Counted from the stretch's first letter, positions 26,859-36,811 are shown. The stretch is 64,000 bases of DNA from Parabacteroides sp. AD58 (GCF_023744375.2 NZ_CP146284.1:3571501-3635500), one strand, 5' to 3'. Notes: generated by a model from the letters alone, not told the origin. Translations and numbers: made by a program.

Positions 26859-26900
26859 AAGTTGGCAAACGAGAACCGCGACGGGTTCATTTGCCAACTT
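26859..26900 (-). terminator. intrinsic terminator after recA
   Basis: AAGTTGGCAAACGAGAACC pairs with GGGTTCATTTGCCAACTT with small mismatches; on the minus strand an ATTTATT tract follows. It separates recA from the glycan operon. Confidence 0.6.
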
Positions 26901-26924
26901 CACAGGTTATTTTTTCGCTTGTTA

Positions 26925-27965
26925 TTATCCTTTCAGTGCCTGGAAGATCAGCTGAGCCAGTTCATCTGCCAGTTCCGGATTGTCGGCAATGCATTGCTTG
27001 GCGGCATCGCGTCCCTGTCCTAATTTCGCGTCGTTGTAGCTGTACCACGAACCGCTTTTCTTGATGATACCCAGTTCGCTGCCCAGGTCGATGATTTCAC
27101 CCGAACGTGAAATGCCTTCCCCGAACATGATGTCGAACTCGGCTTTCCGGAATGGAGGTGCCACCTTGTTCTTCACCACCTTTACGCGGACCTGGTTACC
27201 TTTCACTTCATCTCCGTCTTTTAACTGTCCGATGCGGCGGATATCTAGGCGGACTGAAGCATAGAACTTCAAGGCGTTACCACCGGTTGTCGTTTCGGGA
27301 TTGCCGAACATGACACCGATCTTGTCACGCAGCTGGTTGATGAAGATACACGTCGTGTTCGTCTTGTTGATGGCTGCCGTCAGCTTACGCAGAGCCTGCG
27401 ACATCAGACGGGCCTGCAAGCCCATTTTGCTGTCGCCCATGTCGCCTTCCAGTTCCGCTTTCGGAGTCAGAGCTGCCACAGAGTCGATCACGATGATGTC
27501 TACTGCCGACGAGCGTATCAGCTGTTCGGCTATTTCCAGTGCCTGCTCTCCGCTGTCGGGCTGTGAGATCCAGAGGTTCTCTACATCCACCCCCAGCTTC
27601 TCGGCATAGAAACGGTCGAAGGCATGTTCTGCATCAATGAAGGCGGCAATACCACCGGCTTTCTGTGCTTCGGCGATGGCATGGATGGCCAGCGTCGTCT
27701 TACCGGATGATTCCGGGCCGTAGATTTCAATGATACGTCCTTTCGGATAACCGCCCACACCCAGCGCCGCGTCGAGGGCGATGGAGCCTGTCGGGATCAC
27801 TTCTATATTTTCGATGCTTTCATCTCCTAATTTCATGATAGAGCCTTTCCCGTAGTTCTTCTCTATCTTTTCCATAGCGGCGCGCAACGCCTTCAGCTTG
27901 TCGGCGTTCACGGCAGGTTTTGTTCCTTCTGCTTTTTCTTCGAATAAGTTATCTTCTTTTGCCAT
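26925..27965 (-). CDS. recA: recombinase RecA
   Basis: A 346-residue RecA with Walker A GPESSGKT (83-90), the [20 protein letters not shown] region, the L2-loop segment [26 protein letters not shown], and a normal C terminus. It forms the filament on single-stranded DNA that drives strand exchange and LexA cleavage. The bcp gene lies 44 bp upstream on the same strand and probably shares its promoter at 28551. Confidence 0.98.
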   Translation of the reverse strand: MAKEDNLFEEKAEGTKPAVNADKLKALRAAMEKIEKNYGKGSIMKLGDESIENIEVIPTGSIALDAALGVGGYPKGRIIEIYGPESSGKTTLAIHAIAEAQKAGGIAAFIDAEHAFDRFYAEKLGVDVENLWISQPDSGEQALEIAEQLIRSSAVDIIVIDSVAALTPKAELEGDMGDSKMGLQARLMSQALRKLTAAINKTNTTCIFINQLRDKIGVMFGNPETTTGGNALKFYASVRLDIRRIGQLKDGDEVKGNQVRVKVVKNKVAPPFRKAEFDIMFGEGISRSGEIIDLGSELGIIKKSGSWYSYNDAKLGQGRDAAKQCIADNPELADELAQLIFQALKG

Positions 27966-28009
27966 AAAATATAATGTTTATGTTGTAATGGTCGTTGATA
28001 CTTGACGTC

Positions 28010-28468
28010 TTATTGGGCCAGAATCTGGTTGGCATGATCTTTGGTCTTTACTTCTTTCGGACCGATGATCCGTTCGATCACACCGTTTTCGTCGATGATG
28101 AAGGTGGTACGCAGCGTACCCATATACGTTCTTCCGCACATCTTCTTTTCCGCCCATACGCCGAATGTCTGCTGCAGGGTTGTATCTGTATCAGCAATGA
28201 GGTTGAACGGCAGGTTCTGCTTGCTGATGAATCCCTGGTGCGACTTGGCGCTGTCTTTGCTCACGCCTACCACTTCATATCCGGCAGCCTTCAATGCGTC
28301 ATAGCCGTCACGCAGGCTGCAGGCTTCGGCCGTACAACCCGATGTGTTGTCTTTCGGGTAGAAATACAATGCCAGTTTCTTGCCGGCAAAATCACTTGCT
28401 TTTATTTCGTTACCATTCTGGTCTGTTCCCAATACTTCAGGAATTTTATCTCCTACTTGTAGTGCCAT
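28010..28468 (-). CDS. bcp: thioredoxin-dependent thiol peroxidase (BCP/PrxQ)
   Basis: A 152-residue peroxiredoxin with the peroxidatic Cys in TSGCTAEAC (C45) and a resolving Cys five residues later (C50), the atypical two-Cys PrxQ layout. YFYPKDNTSGCT is diagnostic. It reduces hydrogen peroxide and organic hydroperoxides at the expense of thioredoxin. It is the first gene before recA. Confidence 0.95.
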   Translation of the reverse strand: MALQVGDKIPEVLGTDQNGNEIKASDFAGKKLALYFYPKDNTSGCTAEACSLRDGYDALKAAGYEVVGVSKDSAKSHQGFISKQNLPFNLIADTDTTLQQTFGVWAEKKMCGRTYMGTLRTTFIIDENGVIERIIGPKEVKTKDHANQILAQ

Positions 28469-28550
28469 ATTCTGATTTGTTTGATGTTAAGCATTTTCCT
28501 TGTATTCAGACAGGTCGGGCCTGATTGTCTGAATGTGCGAAATGCGCATA

Positions 28551-28558
28551 CAAAGCTA
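28551..28558 (-). promoter_or_regulatory. Bacteroidales -7 box TAGCTTTG
   Basis: TAnnTTTG match upstream of bcp-recA, with a predicted leader of about 75 nt. Confidence 0.5.
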
Positions 28559-28606
28559 TAAAAAATAACAGAATATCCGAGAGGATGTTCTCACAAATTA
28601 TAGGAT

Positions 28607-29146
28607 TTAATGGATATGCTTGCCTAAGGTCCGGGCCTGTTCCGGATATTGTGTCGCTTCGATGGCAGCCCGGTCATATACGCCGATTGCCAAAACCTGG
28701 CCCGCATCTTCCCAATGCAGGTATTTGCAAATCGCTTTGTAGTGAGCCACCAGCGGCTCCATGGCCCAGGCCTCGTTGTCACCACAGGTAGCCAGCAAAA
28801 CGGCTTTTTTGGGTTTGCTCCTCAGGATATCGTTGATAGCGAAGAACCGGTCGATGACTTTTTTCAATTGGGCCGACATTCCGAAATAATAGACCGGTGT
28901 TACGAAGACGACCATATCGGCCGCTATCAACTTATCCCAAATGAGTTCCATATCATCTTCCTGAATACACTTATGGTTGTTCTTCCGGCAGTAATTACAT
29001 GCCAAACACGGTTGTGTTACCTGGAAGATGGTATCAAAACGGAATACTTCATGCCCGGCCTCCAGAGCCCCGGCAATAAAATTATCTGCTAATAATGATG
29101 AAGTTCCCTTTTTATGGGGGCTTCCCGTAATTACAAGTATATTCAT
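28607..29146 (-). CDS. flavodoxin-fold NAD(P)H-dependent reductase
   Basis: The ATG at 29146 (MNILVITGSPHKKGTSS) gives 179 residues and places the FMN phosphate-binding loop TGSPHKKGTSS at the start, as in this family; the upstream in-frame ATG at 29203 adds an unlikely extension. QPCLACNYCRKNNHKC is a Cys cluster seen in iron-sulfur flavoprotein-like members, and VFVTPVYYFGMSAQLKKVIDRF is the usual FMN-ring motif. Substrate unknown. Confidence 0.85.
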   Translation of the reverse strand: MNILVITGSPHKKGTSSLLADNFIAGALEAGHEVFRFDTIFQVTQPCLACNYCRKNNHKCIQEDDMELIWDKLIAADMVVFVTPVYYFGMSAQLKKVIDRFFAINDILRSKPKKAVLLATCGDNEAWAMEPLVAHYKAICKYLHWEDAGQVLAIGVYDRAAIEATQYPEQARTLGKHIH

Positions 29147-29787
29147 GTGTTTTTTATAGTAATCGCTAAGTATAACATTAATTGTAACTGAAATGTCATA
29201 CAATATTCGTAAAATTATTGCAAATATGCAACTGAATCGTAGAAAATCAGCTTTTGATCGGGTTTTGTCAGTTTGTCATTTTGTCAAAATACACCTCTCA
29301 AAATTCCATTATTTCGGAGCGGCGTGTAAGCGGGCCACTTCGGTTCGATTCTCAGAAAGTTGGGTATTTACATGCTGATGTCGGAAAAAAGGCAATGGCG
29401 TTTTTCTGTTTTTTGTATTCACCGGAATGAGGGATAAAAACGTCTTCCGTGTTAGTTTATGGAAGAAAATACTGTCAAAATGGTATTTTGTTTTGGAGGC
29501 TTTTGAGAATGAAAATTGGAGTAAAATCATTCGGAAAAAGAGGAAAAATGTATTTGAACAGCCCTTTTTTAGGAAATTCGGGAGTTTTGTTTACGTTTCT
29601 AGGCAGGAATGAATTAAAATACGCCGGCTTTTTATTCAAAGATGGTTATGAATTAGCGAAAATCTAGGCATGAAAAAGTGGAAAATGAATAGAAAAAACG
29701 GATATTTTTAACTGAAAATGGATGAAATTATCCTAATTTCTTCGTTATTTTTGTTCGGAAAGTAAAAATGATAGTTAGCATAAAAAG
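29147..29787. other. AT-rich intergenic region without a supported gene
   Basis: Short ORFs occur but none has family features, a -7 box or credible codon use. A GGTTCGATTC stretch near 29339 resembles a tRNA T-loop but no acceptor stem or anticodon arm can be folded around it. Confidence 0.5.
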
Positions 29788-29790
29788 AAT

Positions 29791-29825
29791 AAAACAGACT
29801 TTTTGTTTGTAAAAAAGCCTGTTTT
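29791..29825. terminator. bidirectional intrinsic terminator
   Basis: AAAACAGACTTTTT (29791-29804) pairs with AAAAAGCCTGTTTT (29812-29825) with one wobble. It lies 26 bp past the stop of the minus-strand transporter gene. Confidence 0.65.
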
Positions 29826-29851
29826 GTTTACTATTTGTAAAAGGAGCCTGC

Positions 29852-31447
29852 TTAGATCATCCCTGCAATGAACTGGATGAACAAGATCAGGAAGACCATG
29901 GCAATAGGATAGACCGTGGCATAGGCGATGCTGGGAGCCGAGCTGTCGGCCATCGAATCGGCTGCTGCCAGTCCGGGTGTGCTGGTCATTCCTCCGGCAA
30001 TGGTTCCGAGCAGGTCGAGGATGTTTATTTTGAATACCCAGTATCCGAATACCAGGGCAACGATCATCGGAACGAGGGTGATAGCCATTCCGACGCCAAA
30101 CAAGGTCCAGCCGCTTTCCTGGAACGTGGCAACCAGGTTACTTCCGGCCGATGTGCCGACTTCGCTCAGGAAGAACAGCAGGCCGAGCTGGCGCAAGAGC
30201 TGGTTGGCCGGTCCGGACATACTCCAGATAATGGGGCCGGTCTTTCCGATGGCGCTTAAGATAAGAGCCACCATCAGGATGCCTCCGGTCAGTCCGGGCG
30301 AGAAGGAGAAGCTGTCGGAAAAAGAGAGGCTCAGCTTTCCGAACAATACGCCCAGCACGATACCCATCGCGATGGGGAAGAAGTCGGTATCCGAGAGTTT
30401 CTTTTCGTCGTTGCCCACATACTGGCTCAATTCATTCAGGCTTTGTTTCTCGCCTGCCACCATCAGTTTGTCGCCAAACTTGAGTGCCAGGTTCGGCTCG
30501 GCAATCAGGTCGATACCGCTTCGGCGCACACGCGTCACGGTACAGCCGAACGAGCCTTGCAGGTTCAGTTCGCCCAGCGTATGGCCGATGATGTTCTTGT
30601 TGGTCAGCAATAATGATTGCAGTTCCTGGGTCTGTGTGAAAGGAATATCCTCGTCTACTTGCTCGCCGATCAGCAGCTTGACCTGTTCGAACGAGCGGTC
30701 GTTGCCCACTACGCGGATCAGGTCGTCTTTCTTCAGTACCGAATGAGCCGTAGGGATGATAATCTCCGCTCCGTGCTTGATGCGCGAAACCACGGCTCCC
30801 GTCATGTTGCGGAACTGAAGCTGGGCGATGCTCTTGCCGATGACTTTCTCGTTTTCTACCCGAAACGTGGCCCGGTTCAATTCCGGGAACTGGCCCCGGC
30901 GTTCTATTTCCAGCTTCCGGGCTTCGGCTTCGACATCAATCCGCAGCAGCTTGGGCAGCAGCTTGACGAACAGGATCACGCCGATCACACCGAAAGGATA
31001 GGCAATACCATAGGCGATGGAAGCCGATGACGACTGGGTGGTATCGATGGCAACAGCCAGACCCGGCGTACTGGTCAGGGCGCCGGCTATCAGGCCGACA
31101 ATGCTGGGCGTATCAATGCCTAAGGCATATTTGAAGATGATCCCGGTGATGCTGGCCGAGCCCACGATGAGGAGCGCCAGGATGATGAGTGTTTTCCCTT
31201 TCGAACGGAAAGAGTCGAAGAAACCCGGACCTGCCTGGATACCGATGGTGAAGATAAAAAGCACCAGACCGATATCGCCTAAGGCTTTGGAAATGGTGAC
31301 TCCGAAGTGCCCGAACAGCAAGGCAATGAAGATGACGGCCGATACATCGAGCGACAGGCCTTTGATCTTGATCCGCCCGAGGATAAATCCGAGCGAGATG
31401 ATCAGGAACAAGGCGAAATAGGAAGTCTGCAATAAAGATTCAAACAT
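29852..31447 (-). CDS. AspT/YidE-type putative transporter, copy 1
   Basis: The start at 31447 (MFESLLQTSYFALFLII) gives 531 residues; a -7 box at 31490-31497 agrees, and a longer frame from 31519 would precede the transcript start. The layout is five N-terminal membrane segments, two TrkA-C (RCK_C) domains (about 190-370) with NVIGHTLGELNLQGSFG-type motifs, and five C-terminal segments with the duplicated pattern GGMTSTPGLAAADSMADSSAPSIAYAT. This is the aspartate:alanine exchanger superfamily. Substrate is unknown. A paralogue lies at 44043. Confidence 0.88.
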   Translation of the reverse strand: MFESLLQTSYFALFLIISLGFILGRIKIKGLSLDVSAVIFIALLFGHFGVTISKALGDIGLVLFIFTIGIQAGPGFFDSFRSKGKTLIILALLIVGSASITGIIFKYALGIDTPSIVGLIAGALTSTPGLAVAIDTTQSSSASIAYGIAYPFGVIGVILFVKLLPKLLRIDVEAEARKLEIERRGQFPELNRATFRVENEKVIGKSIAQLQFRNMTGAVVSRIKHGAEIIIPTAHSVLKKDDLIRVVGNDRSFEQVKLLIGEQVDEDIPFTQTQELQSLLLTNKNIIGHTLGELNLQGSFGCTVTRVRRSGIDLIAEPNLALKFGDKLMVAGEKQSLNELSQYVGNDEKKLSDTDFFPIAMGIVLGVLFGKLSLSFSDSFSFSPGLTGGILMVALILSAIGKTGPIIWSMSGPANQLLRQLGLLFFLSEVGTSAGSNLVATFQESGWTLFGVGMAITLVPMIVALVFGYWVFKINILDLLGTIAGGMTSTPGLAAADSMADSSAPSIAYATVYPIAMVFLILFIQFIAGMI

Positions 31448-31489
31448 AATTGTGCAATTTGTTAAGATGTTATGAAGGTTTATTTTTTG

Positions 31490-31497
31490 CAAAAATA
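31490..31497 (-). promoter_or_regulatory. Bacteroidales -7 box TATTTTTG
   Basis: TAnnTTTG match on the minus strand, 43 bp before the AspT-type transporter start. Confidence 0.5.
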
Positions 31498-31540
31498 GGT
31501 ATTTCGGTGGGATGTGCAAGGTCGCAGCCGGATTTCTTTG

Positions 31541-31548
31541 TACCTTTG
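31541..31548 (+). promoter_or_regulatory. Bacteroidales -7 box TACCTTTG
   Basis: TAnnTTTG match on the plus strand, 46 bp before the truA start at 31595. Confidence 0.55.
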
Positions 31549-31594
31549 CCGGGAAATATCCCCATTTGGAACGTATTTCGTACTAAATAGACTT

Positions 31595-32353
31595 ATGCCT
31601 GTGAAGAGATACTTTATTTATTTAGGATATAACGGCAAATCCTTTTGCGGATGGCAGATACAGCCGAACGGCATGACCGTACAGCAATGTATTGAAGAGG
31701 CTCTTTCGACCATCCTTCGCCAGCCGGTTTCGATTGTGGGTGCCGGACGGACGGATGCCGGCGTACATGCCCGCCTGATGGTGGCCCATTTTGACTGGGC
31801 GGAGACCTTGCCCGACCCGGCTTTTCTGACCGACAAGCTGAACCGCCTGTTGCCGAAAGACATTGTGATCTACCGGATTGTCCCGGTGATTCCGGAGGCA
31901 CATGCCCGTTTTGATGCCACATCCCGAACCTATCAGTATTACCTGACGATGCAGAAAGACCCTTTCCGCTATGACCTGGTGTACCGTTATCTGGGGAAAC
32001 TGGACTTCGACCGTATGAACGAGGCCTGCCGGGTGCTGTTCGACTATGTGGATTTTACCAGCTTCAGCAAGTTGCACACCGATGTCAAGACCAACAATTG
32101 CCGTATTTACGAGGCCGGCTGGAAGCAGGAAGGCGATTTGTGGGTCTTCACGATCCGGGCCGACCGTTTCTTGCGGAATATGGTGCGTGCCATTGTGGGA
32201 ACCCTGCTGGAAGTGGGGCGCGGCAAGATGTCGGTAGAAGGTTTCCGCCGGGTGATCGAGGCCAAAGACCGGGGAAAAGCCGGCACATCGGCTCCGGGCC
32301 ATGCCTTGTTTTTGGTGAATGTCACTTATCCCGACCGGTTGTTTGAGGTGTAA
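31595..32353 (+). CDS. truA: tRNA pseudouridine(38-40) synthase TruA
   Basis: The ATG at 31595 ([21 protein letters not shown]) fits both family starts and the -7 box; 252 residues. The catalytic Asp is D54 in [17 protein letters not shown] and [21 protein letters not shown] are typical of the central and C-terminal parts. It makes pseudouridine at positions 38-40 of the tRNA anticodon arm. An EamA transporter gene follows after 20 bp. Confidence 0.95.
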   Translation: MPVKRYFIYLGYNGKSFCGWQIQPNGMTVQQCIEEALSTILRQPVSIVGAGRTDAGVHARLMVAHFDWAETLPDPAFLTDKLNRLLPKDIVIYRIVPVIPEAHARFDATSRTYQYYLTMQKDPFRYDLVYRYLGKLDFDRMNEACRVLFDYVDFTSFSKLHTDVKTNNCRIYEAGWKQEGDLWVFTIRADRFLRNMVRAIVGTLLEVGRGKMSVEGFRRVIEAKDRGKAGTSAPGHALFLVNVTYPDRLFEV

Positions 32354-32373
32354 CTTAACTAAAACGTAAAGAT

Positions 32374-33270
32374 ATGTGGGTTATTTTAGCTTTTCTGTCT
32401 GCTTTTCTGTTGAGCTGTTATGAGGTGAACAAGAAGATGTCGCTCAACGGGAATGCGGTGATTCCGGTATTATTCTTCAATACGCTGTTCAGCAGTCTGA
32501 TTTTTTTACCCTTTATTGTGCTTTCCTATGCGACGGATGTGCTGGACGGCTCGTTGCTTTATGTGCCCCGTGTGCCGTTCGAAACCCATGTAGCCGTATT
32601 TATCAAGGCGGTGATTGTCCTTTCGTCGTGGATCTTCGGCTATTTTGCCCTGAAGCATCTGCCGCTGACCCTGTCCGGACCCATCAAGGCGACACAGCCG
32701 GTACTGACGCTGGTGGGCGCGCTGGTGATCTTTGGTGAGCGGCTGAATCTGTATCAGTGGATTGGTGTGGCCTTTGCGGTCGCCTCGTTTTATCTGCTTT
32801 CAGTTTCGGGGAAGAAAGAAGGCATCCGTTTCACCCACAACAAGTGGATTTATTTTACCGTTCTGTCGGTGGTGCTGGGCGCATTGAGCGGTCTGTACGA
32901 TAAATACCTGATGGGCAGTCTGGATGTGATGACCGTTCAGGTCTGGTTTAACATCTACCAGTGTGCCATCATGCTGGTGATCCTGCTTTTCCTGTGGTAT
33001 CCGCGGCGGAAACACACCACACCTTTTACCTGGCGGTGGAACATCATCTTCATATCCGTCTTCCTCTGCGTTGCCGACTGGGTGTATTTTTATGCCTTGA
33101 GTGATCCGGATTCGATGATTTCGATCGTCTCGATGATTCGCCGAAGTATTGTTTTGGTTACCTTTGCGGCAGGAGCGTTGTTCTTCCATGAAAAGAATCT
33201 GAAGAACAAGGCGATCGACCTGTTGCTGGTTCTGATCGGTATGATATTCTTATATTTGGGAACAAGATGA
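32374..33270 (+). CDS. EamA-type drug/metabolite transporter
   Basis: A 298-residue membrane protein with ten predicted segments arranged as two five-helix EamA repeats. HLPLTLSGPIKATQPVLTLVGALVIFGERL in the first repeat is typical of the DMT superfamily. Substrate is unknown. It is cotranscribed with truA and overlaps the next frame's ATG by ATGA at 33267-33270. Confidence 0.88.
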   Translation: MWVILAFLSAFLLSCYEVNKKMSLNGNAVIPVLFFNTLFSSLIFLPFIVLSYATDVLDGSLLYVPRVPFETHVAVFIKAVIVLSSWIFGYFALKHLPLTLSGPIKATQPVLTLVGALVIFGERLNLYQWIGVAFAVASFYLLSVSGKKEGIRFTHNKWIYFTVLSVVLGALSGLYDKYLMGSLDVMTVQVWFNIYQCAIMLVILLFLWYPRRKHTTPFTWRWNIIFISVFLCVADWVYFYALSDPDSMISIVSMIRRSIVLVTFAAGALFFHEKNLKNKAIDLLLVLIGMIFLYLGTR

Positions 33271-33287
33271 TAAAGATAGAAAGATAT

Positions 33288-33920
33288 ATGAAACGAATCG
33301 TATTATTATGCCTGCTGGTGGTGAGTGTGTTGCCGTTGAAAGCGCAGGATATGGCGGCGGTGTTTATCGCCATGCCTGATGAGTATGTTCCGCAGCTGGA
33401 AGATGCCTGGCGGAAAGACCTGGTAGATTTGTACCGTTCGAATGAGAAGGCGCGGTTGAAGAACAACATGAACGGATATTCGACGCTGGAAAAACTGACC
33501 GATAACTACCTGCTGTTGCAGTCGACGGAACGGACCACGATCGAGATGAAGCTCTTGCCGCTGGTCAATAATACGTATGTGATCTGTCAGATTGTGACGG
33601 TGAAAGGTCCGGTGGCCGACAGCCACGTGTCGTTCTTTTCACCCGACTGGAAACCGTTGAATGCGGCTGATATGCTGACTCCGGTAACAGCCGACTGGTT
33701 TATCCGGGAAGATGCCGACAAGTCGTCGGTTGCCTATATCGAATCAACTTCCCGCCTGGATATGGACCTGTTCCGTTTCCAGCTGAGTCCGGATGATTAT
33801 ACCCTGACGCAGACTTATACGACGCCGGAGTATCTGGATAAGGAAACCCAGAAGAAGCTGAAGCCTTTCCTGAAAGATACACCGAAAGTATTCACCTGGA
33901 AGAAATCCAGCTTTGAATAA
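33288..33920 (+). CDS. DUF3256 family secreted protein
   Basis: The ATG at 33288 begins a clean signal peptide (MKRIVLLCLLVVSVLPLKAQ); an upstream ATG at 33267 overlaps the transporter stop and could couple translation but would disturb the signal. The mature part contains FIAMPDEYVPQLED, ERTTIEMKLLPLVNNTYVICQ and DSHVSFFSPDWKPLN, matching the DUF3256 pattern of Bacteroidales periplasmic proteins. Function is not known. 210 residues. Confidence 0.8.
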   Translation: MKRIVLLCLLVVSVLPLKAQDMAAVFIAMPDEYVPQLEDAWRKDLVDLYRSNEKARLKNNMNGYSTLEKLTDNYLLLQSTERTTIEMKLLPLVNNTYVICQIVTVKGPVADSHVSFFSPDWKPLNAADMLTPVTADWFIREDADKSSVAYIESTSRLDMDLFRFQLSPDDYTLTQTYTTPEYLDKETQKKLKPFLKDTPKVFTWKKSSFE

Positions 33921-33955
33921 CCGCTGAGAAGGATTGAATCGCTGATAGGAATACA

Positions 33956-34005
33956 AAGAAGCGCCGGCCTGATGTGCTCATGCACTGACAGCCGGCGCTT
34001 CTTTT
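33956..34005. terminator. intrinsic terminator between convergent genes
   Basis: AAGAAGCGCCGGC (33956-33968) and GCCGGCGCTTCTT (33991-34003) form a perfect 13-bp stem followed by TTTTAT; it could serve both strands. Confidence 0.75.
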
Positions 34006-34020
34006 ATAGATTTTTCTCTC

Positions 34021-34620
34021 TCATCCTAAATTGAAGATGCGGCGTTTCAGCTTGCAGTACCAGGACGTGCTGATGCCCATGTAAAGCGCGATATACTTGT
34101 CCGGAACACGGTGGATGATCCATTTGTAATGTTCGTACAGGTATTTGATGAATTCTTCGGCCGTGTATGATTGCAGGATGGCAAACATCATGTACAGCTT
34201 GGAAATGATCACGAGCATGGCGTGCTGATAATAGGAGGCAAACAGCGGATAGCGGAGCGACAGGCTTTCGATTGAGACACGCGAGAAACACAGGAGCTCG
34301 CTGTCTTCGAGTGCCTTGATCTCGAAGCTGGAAGGCGTCTGCGTGATATAACTGATTTCAGAGAGGAAAGGATACAGATCGTCGGAAGAGAAACCGGTGA
34401 CACATTCTTTCCCTTTGTCGGTGATGAAGATATTAACGAAAAGCCCTTTGTTGATGAAATAGGCATTCTGGCAGACTTCGCCGGTGTGCAGCAATAAGTC
34501 GCCCTTCTTTAAGGTGATGACGCGGGCATTGCTTTCCAGTTCATCTACAAAAGCCTTGTCTTGTGCCAGGGCTTCAGGAATATCTGCCAGCAAACGTGCA
34601 AAAGGCTTCTCGGCATCCAT
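34021..34620 (-). CDS. Crp/Fnr-family transcriptional regulator
   Basis: A 199-residue protein with a cNMP-binding-like beta-roll in residues 30-120 (ITLKKGDLLLHTGEVCQNAYFINKG) and a C-terminal winged helix in which YIALYMGISTSWYCKLKRRI is the recognition segment. No FNR cysteine cluster is seen. The start is 3 bp after the stop of the coiled-coil protein gene, so the two are one operon. Its target genes and ligand are unknown. Confidence 0.82.
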   Translation of the reverse strand: MDAEKPFARLLADIPEALAQDKAFVDELESNARVITLKKGDLLLHTGEVCQNAYFINKGLFVNIFITDKGKECVTGFSSDDLYPFLSEISYITQTPSSFEIKALEDSELLCFSRVSIESLSLRYPLFASYYQHAMLVIISKLYMMFAILQSYTAEEFIKYLYEHYKWIIHRVPDKYIALYMGISTSWYCKLKRRIFNLG

Positions 34621-34623
34621 TCT

Positions 34624-35529
34624 TTATTCTTCAAGCGTAAATGACCGTTGGCCGATCAGGTTGCCGTCGGCAAAGATATCCACCCGATATGTACCCGGCG
34701 ACAAGAATTCTTCGATGTTCCAGTACATCGTCACCGGAACTTCTTCGCCTTCGTATTCGATCATTTTCTTCATGGAATAGTTGATGTCTTTTCCTTCGAA
34801 GGTGAAGACATCGCCCCGGCTTTTCACTAGGATATCATCATCCGGCTTCATGATGCGGACGTAAATGACCTTTTCACCGACAGGAGCCGTTACATTCTTC
34901 GCGATCTTGAAGTTGATGACAAACTGTTCCATCTTCTTGATCCGTTTGGCCAGCTTGCCGCGCGAGTTGACCGGAGTCACTGAAATACTTGTAGCATCGA
35001 GCTTGCTGGCCAGTGTGACCCGTTCGGTCAGCTTCTCTTTTTCCCGTTTCAGGCTGGCAGCCGTTGTTGAAGCCTGGCGGTATTTCTTGACCGCTTCGTT
35101 CTTCTCCACCTTCAGCTGTTCGTTCGCCCGATTCAGCGAATCGATCTGGATCACGTAGTTGCGCATGATCTTCCGCAAGGTGGCCAGCTCTTTCTTCAGG
35201 CGGGCAATTTCTTTGGCATTGGTCGATTTGACAGTTCTCAATTCTTCCATCAGGCGTTGCACCTTGGCCTGTTCGGTTGTCAGCAAAGCGACCAATGAGT
35301 CATTGCTGACACTGAATTTATAGCCTTCATACTGGAGGGAAAGTTCATTCAGGTCGTCGGCCATCATTTCCTTTTCCAGATCGAACGACTGGGTCATTTC
35401 ATCCATTTGCTGCTGCTGGTGGAATATATAATAGGCTGCGCCTGCGATGATTGCGATGAGTACAATGACCGCCAATATCAGCATTGACGTTTTATTTATT
35501 TCTTTTGTCTCTTTCTTTTCCGAATCCAT
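34624..35529 (-). CDS. membrane-anchored coiled-coil protein of unknown function
   Basis: The start at 35529 (MDSEKKETKEINKTS) is preferred because the -7 box at 35558-35565 leaves no room for the upstream ATG at 35556. A single membrane helix (about 16-36) is followed by a long coiled coil (about 40-185) and a C-terminal beta-rich domain (about 205-301) with VIYVRIMKPDDDIL and EEFLSPGTYRVDIFADGNLIGQ. The domain probably lies in the periplasm. It shares an operon with the Crp-type regulator. No function is known to me. Confidence 0.7.
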   Translation of the reverse strand: MDSEKKETKEINKTSMLILAVIVLIAIIAGAAYYIFHQQQQMDEMTQSFDLEKEMMADDLNELSLQYEGYKFSVSNDSLVALLTTEQAKVQRLMEELRTVKSTNAKEIARLKKELATLRKIMRNYVIQIDSLNRANEQLKVEKNEAVKKYRQASTTAASLKREKEKLTERVTLASKLDATSISVTPVNSRGKLAKRIKKMEQFVINFKIAKNVTAPVGEKVIYVRIMKPDDDILVKSRGDVFTFEGKDINYSMKKMIEYEGEEVPVTMYWNIEEFLSPGTYRVDIFADGNLIGQRSFTLEE

Positions 35530-35557
35530 ACTCTTAAAGTTCCTAAAAATAAACACG

Positions 35558-35565
35558 CAAAAGTA
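35558..35565 (-). promoter_or_regulatory. Bacteroidales -7 box TACTTTTG
   Basis: TAnnTTTG match on the minus strand, 29 bp before the start of the coiled-coil gene; it fixes that start. Confidence 0.5.
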
Positions 35566-35626
35566 CGATTAAATTAGCTATGTAGGAAAGCCCGTTCCGT
35601 ATTTATATATTTTTAAGACGAATTAA

Positions 35627-36811
35627 TCAGATTGACTGCTGCATGCGCTCCAGATCCAGTCCTGACGGCTTCTGGTAAATACGCAGTCCGAAACATCCGA
35701 TGACAGCCAGCAGGTGTTCGAATACCTGTGCTTGCAGCCGTTCATAAGGAATCCAGTCTTTGTTGATCGTGAAGAAATACAGTTCGACCGGAAGTCCTTC
35801 GGGCTGCGGCTGCAACTGGCGGACCATCAGTGTCATCTCTGTGTTCACCTCCGGCAGTTTCCGCAGATAGCGTTCGATATACTGGCAGAAGACATGGAGG
35901 TTGACAACTTCGCTGTCGTTCTTTTCCGTTTCCGCAATCCAGCCTTCTTCGGCAAAACGCTTCCGTTCGTCGGCCGTACAGAAACGGATAGTGTTCATGT
36001 CGATATACAGCGAGCGCTTGATACGGCGGCCGCCGCTTTCGCGCATGCCGCGCCAGTTCTGGAAAGAATCGCTGACCAAAGCGTATGGCGGAATGGTGGT
36101 GATGGTTTTATCCCAATTCTGCACCTTGACGGTATTTAAGGTGACTTCCTGCACAATGCCGTCGGCTCCGTATTTAGGCATCGAAATCCAGTCGCCCGGC
36201 CGGAGCATGTCATAGGCACTCAGTTGCACGCCGGCAACCAATCCCATGATGGTGTCTTTAAATACCAGCATCAGGATGGCGGCCGAAGCTCCCAAGCCTG
36301 TGAGCAGGCGGCTTGGGTCTTTATCTAACAGCAGACTGAAGATAATGATGGCGCCCACGCCAATCACGATCATCTTCAACATCTGATAGACGCCTTTCAG
36401 CGGGCGGTCTTTCAGTTTGTCGCTCCGGTTCGACAACTCGTATAAGGAAGAAATCACCGAATTGATGAGGCGAACAGTCACCACCACAATATAGATCTGC
36501 GTAAACATCAGCAGGTATAGCAACCATTTGGATGCCGCGGTAAAAGCCAAAGGCAGCAGCAGGTAAATGACAATGGGAGGAATCAGGTGACACGTATTGT
36601 CGAGTACCTTGTCGTTCAGTAAATAGTCATCCCATTCAATCCTTGTCTTGCGGACTACTTTCCGGATCATCGGAATGATTCCGCGGCGACAGACATAGTC
36701 CATGATAAAAGCTATTATCAGGATTGCCGCTATAATAATCACTTGCAGCATCACACCTCTGATTCCCCACGCATGCAAGCCTGCAATCCATTTGTCTGGT
36801 AATTCTATCAT
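35627..36811 (-). CDS. MscS-family mechanosensitive channel, YbdG-like
   Basis: The start at 36811 (MIELPDKWIAGLHAWG) follows the -7 box at 36830-36837; the ATG at 36841 would lie upstream of the transcript start. Five membrane segments in the first 210 residues are followed by the MscS beta domain with LRPGDWISMPKYGADGIVQEVTLNTVKVQNWDKTITTIPPY, a pattern of the larger YbdG-type channels. It would open on membrane tension during osmotic downshock. 394 residues. Confidence 0.88.
   Translation of the reverse strand: MIELPDKWIAGLHAWGIRGVMLQVIIIAAILIIAFIMDYVCRRGIIPMIRKVVRKTRIEWDDYLLNDKVLDNTCHLIPPIVIYLLLPLAFTAASKWLLYLLMFTQIYIVVVTVRLINSVISSLYELSNRSDKLKDRPLKGVYQMLKMIVIGVGAIIIFSLLLDKDPSRLLTGLGASAAILMLVFKDTIMGLVAGVQLSAYDMLRPGDWISMPKYGADGIVQEVTLNTVKVQNWDKTITTIPPYALVSDSFQNWRGMRESGGRRIKRSLYIDMNTIRFCTADERKRFAEEGWIAETEKNDSEVVNLHVFCQYIERYLRKLPEVNTEMTLMVRQLQPQPEGLPVELYFFTINKDWIPYERLQAQVFEHLLAVIGCFGLRIYQKPSGLDLERMQQSI

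Noticed and set aside
29335-29352. tRNA-like T-loop motif GGTTCGATTC
   Set aside because: No matching acceptor stem, anticodon arm or 3' CCA can be placed around it.
29449-29667. 72-codon ORF in the AT-rich gap
   Set aside because: No family signal, no -7 box at a suitable distance, and overlapping alternative frames of similar quality.
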